Positions 15,109 through 23,884 of a stretch of DNA of 53,553 nt are shown here, piece by piece. The notes under the pieces are model-generated. The model was not told the DNA's origin, did no database searches, and worked only from the letters and a program-made list of their open reading frames with translations. This DNA is from Comamonadaceae bacterium (lineage in GTDB: Bacteria; Pseudomonadota; Gammaproteobacteria; Burkholderiales; Burkholderiaceae_C). Both the position numbers and the translations under genes were made by a program. The DNA lies in the NCBI GenBank assembly GCA_947442105.1, contig CANEVH010000026.1, forward strand, positions 1-53,553, in the 5' to 3' direction. Position 1 is the stretch's first letter; the number at the start of each line of letters is the position of its first letter.

Positions 15109-16239
15109 ATGCAAATAGGCGTACCCGCCGAGACAGCGGCGGGCGAAACCCGCGTAGCCGTCACCCCCGAAACGGTGAAAAAACTCATCGCCCAAGGCCA
15201 TACGGTGCGGGTCCAATCCGGTGCTGGCGTGGCCGCCAGCGTGACCGACGAAGCCTACGCCGCGGCCGGCGCCGAGATTTGCGACGCTGCTGCGGCATTC
15301 GCCAGCGCCCTGGTGCTCAAAGTGGTGGCCCCCAGCGGCGATGAGCTGGCCCACATGTCGCCGGGAACCGCCTTGGTTGGCATGCTCAACCCTTTTGATG
15401 CAGCGGGCTTGCAGCGCCTTGCCGCAGCCGGGCTGACCAGCTTTGCCCTGGAAGCCGCACCGCGCACCACGCGGGCCCAAAGCATGGACGTGCTCTCTAG
15501 CCAGGCCAATATTGCGGGCTACAAAGCGGTGATGGTGGCAGCCGACAAATACCAGCGCTTTTTCCCCATGCTGATGACGGCTGCGGGCACGGTCAAGGCC
15601 GCGCGCGTGGTTATTTTGGGCGTGGGCGTGGCCGGTTTGCAGGCCATTGCCACCGCCAAGCGCCTGGGCGCGGTGATTGAGGCCTCCGACGTGCGCCCCA
15701 GCGTCAAGGAGCAAATCGAGTCCTTGGGCGGCAAGTTCATCGAAGTGTCCTACGACACCCCGGAAGAAAAAGAAGCCGCTGTGGGCGTGGGCGGCTACGC
15801 CCGCCCTATGCCGCAAAGCTGGCTGGACCGGCAAAAAATCGAAGTCGCCAAGCGCGTAGCGCTGGCAGACATCGTCATTTCCACGGCTTTGATTCCCGGC
15901 CGCGCCGCACCCGTGTTGGTGACCGAGGAGATGGTCAAGAGCATGAAGCCCGGCTCGGTCATTGTGGACATTGCGGCGGGCAAGGCGGTCGACGGCGTGG
16001 GCGGCAACTGCGTGCTCACCGAAGCTGGCAAAACCGTGGTCAAGCACGGCGTCACCCTGGTGGGCGAGACCAATCTAGCGGCCTTGGTGGCTGCCGACGC
16101 TTCGGCGCTTTACGCCCGCAACGTACTGGACTTTTTGAAGCTGGTGCTGCCCAAGGGCGGCCAGTTCACCGTTGACCTGGAAGACGGCATTGTGGCTGCC
16201 TGCCTGATGACGCGGGGCGGCGAAGTCAAACGCAAATAA
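15109..16239 (+). CDS. pntAA: NAD(P) transhydrogenase subunit alpha, part 1
   Basis: 376-residue NAD(H)-binding domain I of the proton-translocating transhydrogenase, which moves hydride between NADH and NADP+ using the proton gradient. Recognisable features are the N-terminal IGVPAETAAGETRVAVTPETV, the nucleotide-binding GVGVAGLQAIATAKRLGA (about 172-189) and the QIESLGGKFIEV region. It is the soluble half of a split alpha subunit, followed 12 bp later by the membrane part. An AGGAG ribosome-binding site at 15097-15101 fixes the start at ATG 15109. The complex would supply NADPH for biosynthesis alongside Zwf encoded further on. Confidence 0.95.
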   Translation: MQIGVPAETAAGETRVAVTPETVKKLIAQGHTVRVQSGAGVAASVTDEAYAAAGAEICDAAAAFASALVLKVVAPSGDELAHMSPGTALVGMLNPFDAAGLQRLAAAGLTSFALEAAPRTTRAQSMDVLSSQANIAGYKAVMVAADKYQRFFPMLMTAAGTVKAARVVILGVGVAGLQAIATAKRLGAVIEASDVRPSVKEQIESLGGKFIEVSYDTPEEKEAAVGVGGYARPMPQSWLDRQKIEVAKRVALADIVISTALIPGRAAPVLVTEEMVKSMKPGSVIVDIAAGKAVDGVGGNCVLTEAGKTVVKHGVTLVGETNLAALVAADASALYARNVLDFLKLVLPKGGQFTVDLEDGIVAACLMTRGGEVKRK

Positions 16240-16251
16240 AGGACAGACTCC

Positions 16252-16578
16252 ATGGACCTCGTATCCCCCACGATCACCAACCTGATCATCTTCGTACTGG
16301 CCATCTACGTGGGCTTCCACGTGGTGTGGACGGTAACGCCTGCGCTGCACACGCCCCTAATGGCGGTGACCAACGCCATTTCTGCCATCGTGATCGTCGG
16401 CGCCATGCTGGCCGCTGCACAAACCGAAACCGTGCTGGGCCAAACCATGGGCGTGCTGGCCGTGGCGCTGGCGTCAGTCAACATTTTTGGCGGCTTTATG
16501 GTGACCCGTCGCATGCTGGAAATGTTCAAGAAAAAAGTGAAAAAAGCCGATGCCGCTGAGCAAGGAGCTGCCAAATGA
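16252..16578 (+). CDS. pntAB: NAD(P) transhydrogenase subunit alpha, part 2
   Basis: 108-residue membrane part of the split alpha subunit. Three hydrophobic segments (about 6-28, 38-58 and 63-84) and a lysine-rich cytoplasmic tail (MFKKKVKKADAAEQGAAK) match PntAB. Its last codons overlap the pntB start by 4 bases (ATGA type), so the two membrane proteins are translationally coupled, and they form the proton channel together. Confidence 0.94.
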   Translation: MDLVSPTITNLIIFVLAIYVGFHVVWTVTPALHTPLMAVTNAISAIVIVGAMLAAAQTETVLGQTMGVLAVALASVNIFGGFMVTRRMLEMFKKKVKKADAAEQGAAK

Positions 16579-18002
16579 GCATGAACCTTGTCACCTTGTT
16601 GTACTTGCTCGCTTCGGTGAGTTTCATCCAGGCGCTCAAAGGCCTGTCGCACCCCACCACGTCCATTCGTGGCAATGTGTTCGGCATGATCGGTATGGCC
16701 ATTGCGGCGGGTACCACGGCAGCGCTGATTGTGGATACCGCAAACGGCCAGGGCATGGGCATTGGCCTGGTGTTGGCGGGTCTGGTGGTCGGCGGCGCCT
16801 ATGGCGCCTACCGCGCCAACACCGTGGAGATGACCAAGATGCCCGAGTTGGTGGCCTTCTTCCACAGCATGATCGGCTTGGCCGCAGTCTTCATTGCCGT
16901 GGCCGCCGTGTTAGAGCCCGCAGCGCTGCTGCACGGTCTGGCCAAGGGCGACCCGATTCCCACCGGCAACCGTTTGGAGCTGTTTTTGGGTGCGGCCATT
17001 GGCGCCATCACTTTCAGCGGCTCGGTGATTGCCTTTGGCAAACTCTCGGGCACCTACAAGTTCCGCCTGTTCCAGGGCGCGCCGGTCACCTTTTCGGGCC
17101 AGCACAAGCTCAACCTGGTGCTGGGCCTGACCACAGTGGGCCTGGGGTTGGTGTTTACGTTCACCGGCAGTTGGGAAGCCTTTTTTGCCATGCTGGCGCT
17201 CTCTTTTGTGATGGGCGTGCTCATCATCATTCCCATTGGCGGCGCCGATATGCCGGTGGTGGTGTCCATGCTCAACAGCTACTCAGGCTGGGCCGCGGCG
17301 GGCATTGGCTTTAGCCTGAACAACAGCATGCTGATCATTGCCGGCTCGCTGGTGGGGTCCAGCGGCGCGATTTTGAGCTACATCATGTGCAAAGCCATGA
17401 ACCGCTCCTTCTTCAACGTGATCGGTGGCGGCTTTGGTGGCGAGGCCGTCAGCGCCGGTGGCGCCAAAGCCGAGCAGCGCCCGGTCAAAAGCGGCAGCGC
17501 CGACGACGCGGCCTTTGTCTTGGGCAATGCGGAAACCGTGGTCATCGTGCCCGGCTACGGCTTGGCCGTGGCCCGCGCGCAGCACGCCGTCAAAGAGCTG
17601 GCCGCCAAACTCACCGCCAAAGGCATTACCGTCAAATACGCCATCCACCCGGTGGCTGGGCGCATGCCAGGCCATATGAATGTGTTGCTGGCCGAGGCCG
17701 AAGTGCCCTACGACCAAGTGTTCGAGATGGAAGACATCAACAGCGAATTCGGCCAGGCTGACGTGGCCATTATTCTGGGCGCCAACGACGTGGTCAACCC
17801 GGCTGCGCACACCAAGGGCAGCCCGATTTACGGCATGCCGATTTTGGAGGCCTACAAGGCCAAAACCATCATCGTGAACAAGCGAAGCATGGCCAGCGGC
17901 TACGCCGGGCTGGACAATGAGTTGTTTTACATGGACAAAACCATGATGGTGTTTGGCGATGCCAAAAAGGTGGTCGAGGACATGGTCAAAGCCATTGAGT
18001 AA
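16575..18002 (+). CDS. pntB: NAD(P) transhydrogenase subunit beta
   Basis: 475 residues: about eight to nine membrane helices up to residue 265, a linker, then the NADP(H)-binding domain III (VVIVPGYGLAVARAQHAVKEL about 321-340, HPVAGRMPGHMNVLLAEA, and GANDVVNPAAH near 402-412). This is the standard PntB architecture and length. It completes the pntAA-pntAB-pntB operon. The acyl-CoA ligase gene begins 55 bp downstream on the same strand and may be read through from this operon. Confidence 0.95.
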   Translation: MSMNLVTLLYLLASVSFIQALKGLSHPTTSIRGNVFGMIGMAIAAGTTAALIVDTANGQGMGIGLVLAGLVVGGAYGAYRANTVEMTKMPELVAFFHSMIGLAAVFIAVAAVLEPAALLHGLAKGDPIPTGNRLELFLGAAIGAITFSGSVIAFGKLSGTYKFRLFQGAPVTFSGQHKLNLVLGLTTVGLGLVFTFTGSWEAFFAMLALSFVMGVLIIIPIGGADMPVVVSMLNSYSGWAAAGIGFSLNNSMLIIAGSLVGSSGAILSYIMCKAMNRSFFNVIGGGFGGEAVSAGGAKAEQRPVKSGSADDAAFVLGNAETVVIVPGYGLAVARAQHAVKELAAKLTAKGITVKYAIHPVAGRMPGHMNVLLAEAEVPYDQVFEMEDINSEFGQADVAIILGANDVVNPAAHTKGSPIYGMPILEAYKAKTIIVNKRSMASGYAGLDNELFYMDKTMMVFGDAKKVVEDMVKAIE

Positions 18003-18057
18003 GGCGCGCCGACTCCATGCGCCGAGCCAGCGACCCGCTGAGTCTGTAGGAGCTGAA

Positions 18058-19731
18058 GTGACTGAGCGCGTGTGGCTATCGGCGTACCCCGAGGGCGTTC
18101 CCGCAGAGATTGACCCGGCGCGCTACGGCTCGCTGGTGGTGCTGATGGAAGAGGCGTTTGCCCAATACGCCGACCGGGTGGCCTACAGCTTTATGGGTGC
18201 GGACATCAGCTTTGCGCAGACCGACCGGCAAAGCCTGAGTCTGGCGGCCTATTTGCAAAGTCTGGGCTTGGTCAAGGGCGACCGTGTGGCCGTGATGATG
18301 CCCAATATTCCCCAATACCCGGTGGCGGTGGCAGGCATTTTGCGTGCGGGCTTTGTGGTGGTGAACGTCAACCCGCTGTACACGCCGCGCGAGCTGGAGC
18401 ACCAGCTCAAGGATTCCGGTGCCAAGGCCATTGTGCTGCTGGAAAACTTTGCCAGTACGCTGGAAAAGTGCCTGTCCGCCACGCCCATCAAGCACATTGT
18501 GCTGTGCGCCATGGGCGACCCACTGGGACTATTCAAGGGCTCACTGGTGAATTACGTGGTGCGCTCGGTCAAAAAGCTGGTGCCTGCCTACGATTTGCCC
18601 GAGGCGGTGCGCTTTAACGCGGCGGTCTCCAAGGGCAGCAAATCTCCCTTTGCCAAGCCGGTTTTGCGGCCCCAGGACATGGCGGTGTTGCAGTACACCG
18701 GTGGCACCACCGGCGTGTCCAAGGGCGCAGTGCTGCTTCACAGCAACCTCATTGCCAACGTGCTGCAGTCCGAGGCCTGGAACCTGCCGGTCATGCACGA
18801 CCTGCCGCCCGGCGAGCAAGCCACCAGCGTGTGCGCCTTGCCGCTGTACCACATCTTCGCGTTTACCGTGGGCATGATGCTGAGCTTGCGCATGGGCGGC
18901 AAACTGATCCTCATTCCCAACCCGCGCGATATTCCTGCGGTACTCCAAGAGCTGCAAAAGCACACCATCCACAGTTTCCCGGCGGTCAATACCTTGTTCA
19001 ACGGTCTTGCCAACCACCCTGACTTCCACACGGTAGATTGGAGCCACCTGCGGGTGTCGCTGGGTGGTGGCACGGCGGTGCAAAGTAGCGTGGCCAAGCT
19101 ATGGTTTGAGAAGACCGGCTGCCCGATTTGCGAAGGCTATGGCTTGAGCGAAACCTCACCCTCGGCCAGTTGCAATCTGGTGACGGCCCGTGAATTCACC
19201 GGCACCATTGGCGTGCCACTGCCCGGCACATCCATGAAGTTGCTCGACGACGAGGGCAATCCCTGCGCGCCGGGCCAGGCTGGTGAAATAGCCATCAAGG
19301 GCCCGCAAGTGATGGCCGGCTACTGGCAGCGCCCCGATGAGACCGCCAAAGTCATGACCGCCGACGGCTATTTCAAGTCTGGTGATATTGGCACGGTGGA
19401 CGAGCGCGGTTTTTTCAAGATTGTGGACCGCAAGAAGGACATGATTTTGGTGAGCGGCTTCAACGTCTTTCCCACCGAAATCGAAGAAGTGGTGGCGCAG
19501 TTGGCCGGCATCATGGAATGCGCTTGCATTGGTATACCCGACGCCAAGACCGGCGAGGCCGTCAAGCTGATAGTGGTCAAAAAAGACCCCGACCTGAGCG
19601 AAGCTGCGGTGCGCGCGCACTGCAAGGCAAACCTCACCGGCTACAAACAGCCCAAACTCATCGAGTTTTGCGCCGAACTGCCCAAAACTCCGGTGGGCAA
19701 GGTGCTGCGCCGCGAGTTGCGCAAAACATAA
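18058..19731 (+). CDS. fadD: Long-chain fatty acid-CoA ligase
   Basis: Activates fatty acids to acyl-CoA with ATP, the entry step to beta-oxidation. From GTG 18058, chosen because an AGGAG site lies 6 bases upstream (18048-18052), the protein is 557 residues, normal for FadD. An earlier in-frame start would lie inside pntB. Visible motifs are the AMP-binding P-loop QYTGGTTGVSKGA at 212-224, the GYGLSETSP motif near 360-368, the SGDIG hinge segment, and a C-terminal KTPVGKVLRRELR with the catalytic lysine. It follows pntB by 55 bp and converges with corA. The name fadD is by family; chain-length preference is not visible. Confidence 0.88.
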   Translation: MTERVWLSAYPEGVPAEIDPARYGSLVVLMEEAFAQYADRVAYSFMGADISFAQTDRQSLSLAAYLQSLGLVKGDRVAVMMPNIPQYPVAVAGILRAGFVVVNVNPLYTPRELEHQLKDSGAKAIVLLENFASTLEKCLSATPIKHIVLCAMGDPLGLFKGSLVNYVVRSVKKLVPAYDLPEAVRFNAAVSKGSKSPFAKPVLRPQDMAVLQYTGGTTGVSKGAVLLHSNLIANVLQSEAWNLPVMHDLPPGEQATSVCALPLYHIFAFTVGMMLSLRMGGKLILIPNPRDIPAVLQELQKHTIHSFPAVNTLFNGLANHPDFHTVDWSHLRVSLGGGTAVQSSVAKLWFEKTGCPICEGYGLSETSPSASCNLVTAREFTGTIGVPLPGTSMKLLDDEGNPCAPGQAGEIAIKGPQVMAGYWQRPDETAKVMTADGYFKSGDIGTVDERGFFKIVDRKKDMILVSGFNVFPTEIEEVVAQLAGIMECACIGIPDAKTGEAVKLIVVKKDPDLSEAAVRAHCKANLTGYKQPKLIEFCAELPKTPVGKVLRRELRKT

Positions 19732-19753
19732 AACCGCAAAGCGGGCAATTTGC

Positions 19754-20743
19754 CTACTTGAGCCAGCCGCGTTTGCCGAAGTACCACATCGGCACCAGCG
19801 CGCTACACACCATCAGCGCCACCGTGTAGGGGTAGCTCCAGGCGCCCAAAAACTCCAGCTCCGGGAACTTCAGGTTCATGCCGTACACGCTGGCAATCAG
19901 CGTGGGCGGCAGCAGCGCCACGCTGGCCACCGAGAAGATCTTGATGACCTTGTTCTGGTTGATGTTGATGAAACCGACCGTGGCGTCCATCAAGAAGTTG
20001 ATCTTGTCAAACAAGAATGCGGTGTGCGAGTCCAGCGAATCAATGTCGCGCAGAATCTGGCGCGCTTCCTCAAACTGCTCGGGGTTGAGCATTTTGGAGC
20101 GCATCATGAAGCTCACGGCACGCCGCGTGTCCATCACATTGCGCCGAATGCGCCCGCTCAAGTCCTCGTGCCGGGCAATTGCGCCCAGTGCTTCGCCGGC
20201 TATCGCGTCGGTCACGTCGCCGGAGAGCACTTTTTTGCTGACTTTTTCCAGCTCGTCGTAAATGCCTTCTAGCGTGTCTGCGGAATATTCTGCGTCGGCG
20301 TCAAACAGCTTGAGCAGCACTTCCTTGGCGTCTTCAATCAGCCCTGGCGCGCGCCGGGCACGCATGCGCAGCAGGCGAAACACTGGCACATCTTCGTCGT
20401 GGATGGAAAACAGCACTCCCTTGCTTTTGAGACTGTCGTTGACCAGGTTCAGGATAAAAGCGGCGCGCACCGTGCGCGGTTCGTGCTCGTCAGCGATCAA
20501 AAAGTCGCTGCGGATATGCAGCTCGCCGTTGTCTTCGGTGTAAAAGCGGGCAGATTCTTCGATGTCCTCGTCCATCGCGTCTTCGGGGATGGACAGGCCG
20601 TAATACTGCTTGATCCAGCGCTTTTCTTCTAAGGTGGGGGATTCCAGGTCCACCCAAATGGGCTGGAACTTGGAGAGCTCTTCCAGGGATTCGATTTCTT
20701 CCTGGAACAGGCGGCCGTTGGCCAAGGTAAAGATATTGAGCAT
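19754..20743 (-). CDS. corA: Magnesium/cobalt transporter CorA
   Basis: 329-residue inner-membrane channel for Mg2+ (also Co2+, Ni2+). The large cytoplasmic N-terminal domain ends in the long stalk helix, and two membrane helices close the protein, with the selectivity motif YGMN at 287-290 and a basic C-terminus (FGKRGWLK). These are the defining CorA features. It converges on the acyl-CoA ligase gene with a 22-bp gap that holds only a four-pair hairpin. Confidence 0.93.
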   Translation of the reverse strand: MLNIFTLANGRLFQEEIESLEELSKFQPIWVDLESPTLEEKRWIKQYYGLSIPEDAMDEDIEESARFYTEDNGELHIRSDFLIADEHEPRTVRAAFILNLVNDSLKSKGVLFSIHDEDVPVFRLLRMRARRAPGLIEDAKEVLLKLFDADAEYSADTLEGIYDELEKVSKKVLSGDVTDAIAGEALGAIARHEDLSGRIRRNVMDTRRAVSFMMRSKMLNPEQFEEARQILRDIDSLDSHTAFLFDKINFLMDATVGFININQNKVIKIFSVASVALLPPTLIASVYGMNLKFPELEFLGAWSYPYTVALMVCSALVPMWYFGKRGWLK

Positions 20744-21123
20744 GGGCGACGGGCTACAGGTCAGGGGCCAATGGTTCGATTGGGCGGGGGCGGTAAAGCA
20801 GCTTTCGAACGGCGGGCCAGCGCGACCTTTTGCATCCGAAAGCTAGCGACTGGGGTCGTTGTCCAAGAAATACGCTCCAAAGTGGGGATGCGCAAATTAT
20901 CGCACTCGGGTATGACAAGCGGACATGGGCAAGCGGACAGGGCAAGCAGCGCTGGCGCCGCCCAGCATTGCTGCACTGCGTCATCAAAAAGCCTTTGCTT
21001 TCGCGGCCAAAGCGGCGCATAGTGGCGTTGAGGATGTGAAAAGTCCTCGTGGTTTTCTTGGAAGTCGACCGGCGGCCTGCGGGCCACCGAAATTTTGTCC
21101 TGAAAGCAATTGGAGTTCCCCTT
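20744..21123. other. 380-bp gene-free region between divergent corA and hpf
   Basis: It must contain the promoters of corA and hpf. Open frames on both strands lack any recognisable family and look like GC-rich chance frames. I searched by eye for a sigma-54 promoter, as hpf is often near rpoN, but the only TGGC/TTGC pair (about 20950-20975) has the wrong spacing. A GGAG at 21111-21114 serves as ribosome-binding site for hpf. Confidence 0.5.
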
Positions 21124-21453
21124 ATGAATCTCACCATCAGCGGCCACCATCTAGAAGTCACCCCCGCCTTGCGTAATTACGTCACCGAAAAGCTTGACCG
21201 CATCACGCGGCATTTCGACCAGGTGGTGGACGTCAAAGTCTTGCTCAGCATTGAAAAGCAAAAGGAAAAAGAGCTGCGCCAGCGCGCCGAGTGCAATATC
21301 CACGTCAAGGGCAGCGATATGTTTGCCGAAAGTGCAAGCGCAGATTTGTATGCCGCTGTGGACGACCTGGTGGACAAGCTCGATCGCCAGGTGGTTCGCC
21401 ACAAAGACCGCATTAAAAACCACCAGCACGAGGCGCCCAAACGCCTCATGTAA
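21124..21453 (+). CDS. hpf: Short ribosome hibernation-promoting factor
   Basis: 109-residue RaiA/HPF-family protein that binds the 30S subunit and helps form inactive 100S ribosomes in stationary phase. [24 protein letters not shown] at the N-terminus, the central lysine-rich strand and [29 protein letters not shown] are typical. The short length lacks the dimerisation domain of long HPF. I chose ATG 21124, which has a GGAG site, rather than an in-frame start 75 bases earlier. It is followed by a strong terminator and then ptsN, the usual order near rpoN in Proteobacteria; rpoN itself is not in this window. Confidence 0.93.
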   Translation: MNLTISGHHLEVTPALRNYVTEKLDRITRHFDQVVDVKVLLSIEKQKEKELRQRAECNIHVKGSDMFAESASADLYAAVDDLVDKLDRQVVRHKDRIKNHQHEAPKRLM

Positions 21454-21480
21454 GCCCGAGCGGACCGACTCGGAAAAGCT

Positions 21481-21510
21481 AACCCGCCATCAATATTGGC
21501 GGGTTTTTTT
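21481..21510 (+). terminator. Rho-independent terminator after hpf
   Basis: Inverted repeat AACCCGCC (21481-21488) and GGCGGGTT (21498-21505) with a 9-base loop, followed by a T-run to 21510. It lies between hpf and ptsN, so ptsN needs its own promoter or read-through. Confidence 0.85.
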
Positions 21511-21532
21511 ATGGGCATAATCCGCACACTCT

Positions 21533-22000
21533 ATGAACCGCCTCACTGCATTACTCCCGCCGCCGCACGTGCTCGCGCAGGTAGATGTCACCAGCAAAAA
21601 GCGCGCGTTTGAAGAGGCGGGCCTGCTGTTTGAGAGCCTTCACGGCTTAAGCCGCGCGCTGGTTACGGACAGTTTGTTTTCCCGAGAGCGGCTGGGCTCT
21701 ACGGGGCTGGGCCACGGCGTTGCCATACCGCACGGGCGAATCAAAGGGCTCAAGACGCCCATGGCGGCGGTGTTTCAGTTGCTCAAACCCATTGGTTTCG
21801 ATGCGCCTGACGACAAGGCGGTCACCCTGCTGATTTTCTTGTTGGTGCCCGAGGCGGCAACCCAAAAGCACCTGGAAATCCTGTCTGAAATTGCAGAGCT
21901 GCTCAGCGATGCAAACATGCGCCAGAGCCTGACCACGGCCACCGACGCGACCCAACTGCACGATTTGCTTACCGGCTGGCGCTCTGCCCAGTTGCACTGA
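21533..22000 (+). CDS. ptsN: Nitrogen-PTS IIA protein
   Basis: 155-residue EIIA-Ntr of the regulatory phosphotransferase system. It accepts phosphate from NPr on the histidine of GLGHGVAIPHGRIKG, here H67, and regulates potassium, nitrogen and carbon functions by protein contacts. Length and the LGSTGLGHGVAIPHGRI block are typical. It is followed 36 bp later by hprK on the same strand. No sugar-transporting PTS component appears in the window, consistent with a purely regulatory role. Confidence 0.93.
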   Translation: MNRLTALLPPPHVLAQVDVTSKKRAFEEAGLLFESLHGLSRALVTDSLFSRERLGSTGLGHGVAIPHGRIKGLKTPMAAVFQLLKPIGFDAPDDKAVTLLIFLLVPEAATQKHLEILSEIAELLSDANMRQSLTTATDATQLHDLLTGWRSAQLH

Positions 22001-22036
22001 GACGGCTAAGCCGTCCGCACCGAGGCCCACTGCTCC

Positions 22037-22987
22037 GTGAAGCCCACCGCCATCAGCGCCGACGTTCTGTTTGAGGCCTTTCGGGCCTATTTGCGCTGGG
22101 AGTGGGTGGCCGGTTTGGGCGCCTCGGAGCGCCGCTTTGACGAAGTCGCGGTGCGCGCAGCCCGTTCAGGCGCGGACTTGGTGGGTTACCTCAACTACAT
22201 CCACCCCTATCGTCTGCAAATACTGGGCGAACGTGAAATCGCCTACCTGACCAACGCCACGCCAGACGACTGCGCCCGGCGCATCGCCCGCATTGTGACC
22301 TTGGAGCCACCGGTGCTGGTGTTAGCCGATGGCCAGCAGGCGCCGCAAGACCTGTTGTCCATGTGCGAGCGGGCACAAATTCCCATGTTTGCCGCCCCGG
22401 GGTCTTCGGCCTTTGTGATTGACGTGCTCCGAGCCTATTTGTCCAAGCATTTCGCCGACCGGGTGTCCATGCATGGCGTGTTCATGGACATCTTGGGCCT
22501 AGGCGTGCTGATTACGGGCGAATCGGGTTTGGGCAAAAGCGAGCTGGGGCTGGAGTTGATCTCGCGCGGTAACGGCCTGGTGGCCGATGACGCGGTGGAT
22601 TTGTACCGCATCAACCAAACCACGATTGAGGGTCGCTGCCCTGATTTGCTGCAAAACCTGCTGGAGGTGCGCGGCATTGGCTTGCTCGATATCCGCGCTA
22701 TTTTTGGCGAAACGGCGGTGCGCCGCAAAATGCGCCTCAAGCTGATCGTGCATTTGGTACGCCGCGAGACGCTGGAGCGCGAGTACGAGCGCATTCCTTT
22801 TGAGCCGCTCACACAAGACGTGGCCGGCATTCCGGTGCGCAAGGTGGTGATTCAGGTGGTGGCCGGGCGCAATATTGCGGTACTGGTGGAGGCGGCTGTG
22901 CGCAACACCATCTTGCAGCTGCGCGGCATTGACACCTACCAGGACTTTGTGGACCGCCACCGCAAGGCGATGGAGCTGGGTGGCTGA
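22037..22987 (+). CDS. hprK: HPr kinase/phosphorylase
   Basis: 316-residue bifunctional enzyme that phosphorylates or dephosphorylates the regulatory serine of HPr. Visible are the Walker A loop GESGLGKS at 161-168, the phosphorylase histidine region ([10 protein letters not shown], about 145-154) and the family signature [12 protein letters not shown] at 208-219. The GTG start at 22037 gives the normal length. With ptsN just upstream it forms the regulatory PTS cluster common in Betaproteobacteria. Its 3' end faces hexR across a 27-bp gap. Confidence 0.94.
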   Translation: MKPTAISADVLFEAFRAYLRWEWVAGLGASERRFDEVAVRAARSGADLVGYLNYIHPYRLQILGEREIAYLTNATPDDCARRIARIVTLEPPVLVLADGQQAPQDLLSMCERAQIPMFAAPGSSAFVIDVLRAYLSKHFADRVSMHGVFMDILGLGVLITGESGLGKSELGLELISRGNGLVADDAVDLYRINQTTIEGRCPDLLQNLLEVRGIGLLDIRAIFGETAVRRKMRLKLIVHLVRRETLEREYERIPFEPLTQDVAGIPVRKVVIQVVAGRNIAVLVEAAVRNTILQLRGIDTYQDFVDRHRKAMELGG

Positions 22988-23014
22988 ATTGCCGTTGCCG
23001 GGGCGGCTTCCGGT

Positions 23015-23863
23015 TCAGGTGTAGCGTTTGGTGCGCAAGTTTTTGCGCATGTCGCTCAGCAGTGGCTGCAGCGTGGGGCTGCCAATGCGCAGGGCCACGG
23101 CGGTGGCCAAAATATCCAAAATCATCAAATGCAGCAGGCGCGAGACCATGGGGCTGTACTTGTCAAAGCCCTCCGGGTGGTCGGCGCTGAGATGGATATG
23201 GCCGGCGCTTGCCAGCGGCGAGCCACTGGCGGTAATGACAATGGTGGTGGCGCCGTTTTTGCGCGCAATGTCGCAGGCGTCCATCAGGTCGCGGGTGCGG
23301 CCCGAGTTGCTGATGACCACCACGCAGTCGCCCGGACGCATGACCGACGCGCTCATGACCTGCATGTGGCCATCGCTGTAGGCGTTGGTATTGACTCCCA
23401 AGCGAAAAAACTTGTGCTGGCCGTCTTGTGCCACGATGCCCGAGTTACCCACGCCAAAGAACTGGATCTGCCGCCCGGCCTTGTAGGCTTCTACCAGCGC
23501 CACCACCGCGCGCTCCATGGCCATGGTGCTGGCCTCGTTGCGGTACTTGAGCAAGGCGGCCACCGTGTTGTCGATGACCTTGACCATTACGTCGCCAATC
23601 TTGTCGTCCACGTCTACGCTGCGGTGGATGAAGGGCACGCCCTCGTTGACGGTACCGGCCAGCTTGAGTTTGAAGTCGGCCAGGCCGTCGTAGCCCACGC
23701 TGCGGCAAAAGCGCACCACCGTGGGTTTGCTCACGTGCGAGCGGTCAGCCAACTCGCTGACCGGCAGTTTCGCGAACGCACGCGGGTCGGCCAGGCACAG
23801 GCGCCCTACGCGTTGTTCGGCTGGCGCCAGCGAGGGCAGGGCGGCTTGGATTCGGTCTAGCAT
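23015..23863 (-). CDS. hexR: RpiR-family regulator HexR
   Basis: 282 residues: an N-terminal RpiR-type helix-turn-helix (about 34-56, LPVSELADRSHVSKPTVVRFCRSVG region) and a C-terminal SIS sugar-phosphate domain (about 125-255) with the phosphosugar motif ISNSGRTRDL at 184-193. HexR proteins sense KDPG, an Entner-Doudoroff intermediate, and control zwf, edd/eda and related genes. It lies 21 bp downstream of zwf on the same strand, the usual HexR arrangement, and candidate binding boxes lie in the zwf-tal promoter region. An alternative RpiR regulator is unlikely given the neighbours. Confidence 0.9.
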   Translation of the reverse strand: MLDRIQAALPSLAPAEQRVGRLCLADPRAFAKLPVSELADRSHVSKPTVVRFCRSVGYDGLADFKLKLAGTVNEGVPFIHRSVDVDDKIGDVMVKVIDNTVAALLKYRNEASTMAMERAVVALVEAYKAGRQIQFFGVGNSGIVAQDGQHKFFRLGVNTNAYSDGHMQVMSASVMRPGDCVVVISNSGRTRDLMDACDIARKNGATTIVITASGSPLASAGHIHLSADHPEGFDKYSPMVSRLLHLMILDILATAVALRIGSPTLQPLLSDMRKNLRTKRYT

Positions 23864-23884
23864 GCTGGGGCGTTTCTGGTTTAT

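Noticed and set aside
20940..20980. Sigma-54-like TGGC and TTGC pair upstream of hpf
   Set aside because: The distance between the GG and GC elements is 16 bp rather than 12, so it is not a sigma-54 promoter.
23129..23860. Long plus-strand frame opposite hexR
   Set aside because: It is the antisense shadow of hexR, which has clear helix-turn-helix and SIS domains.
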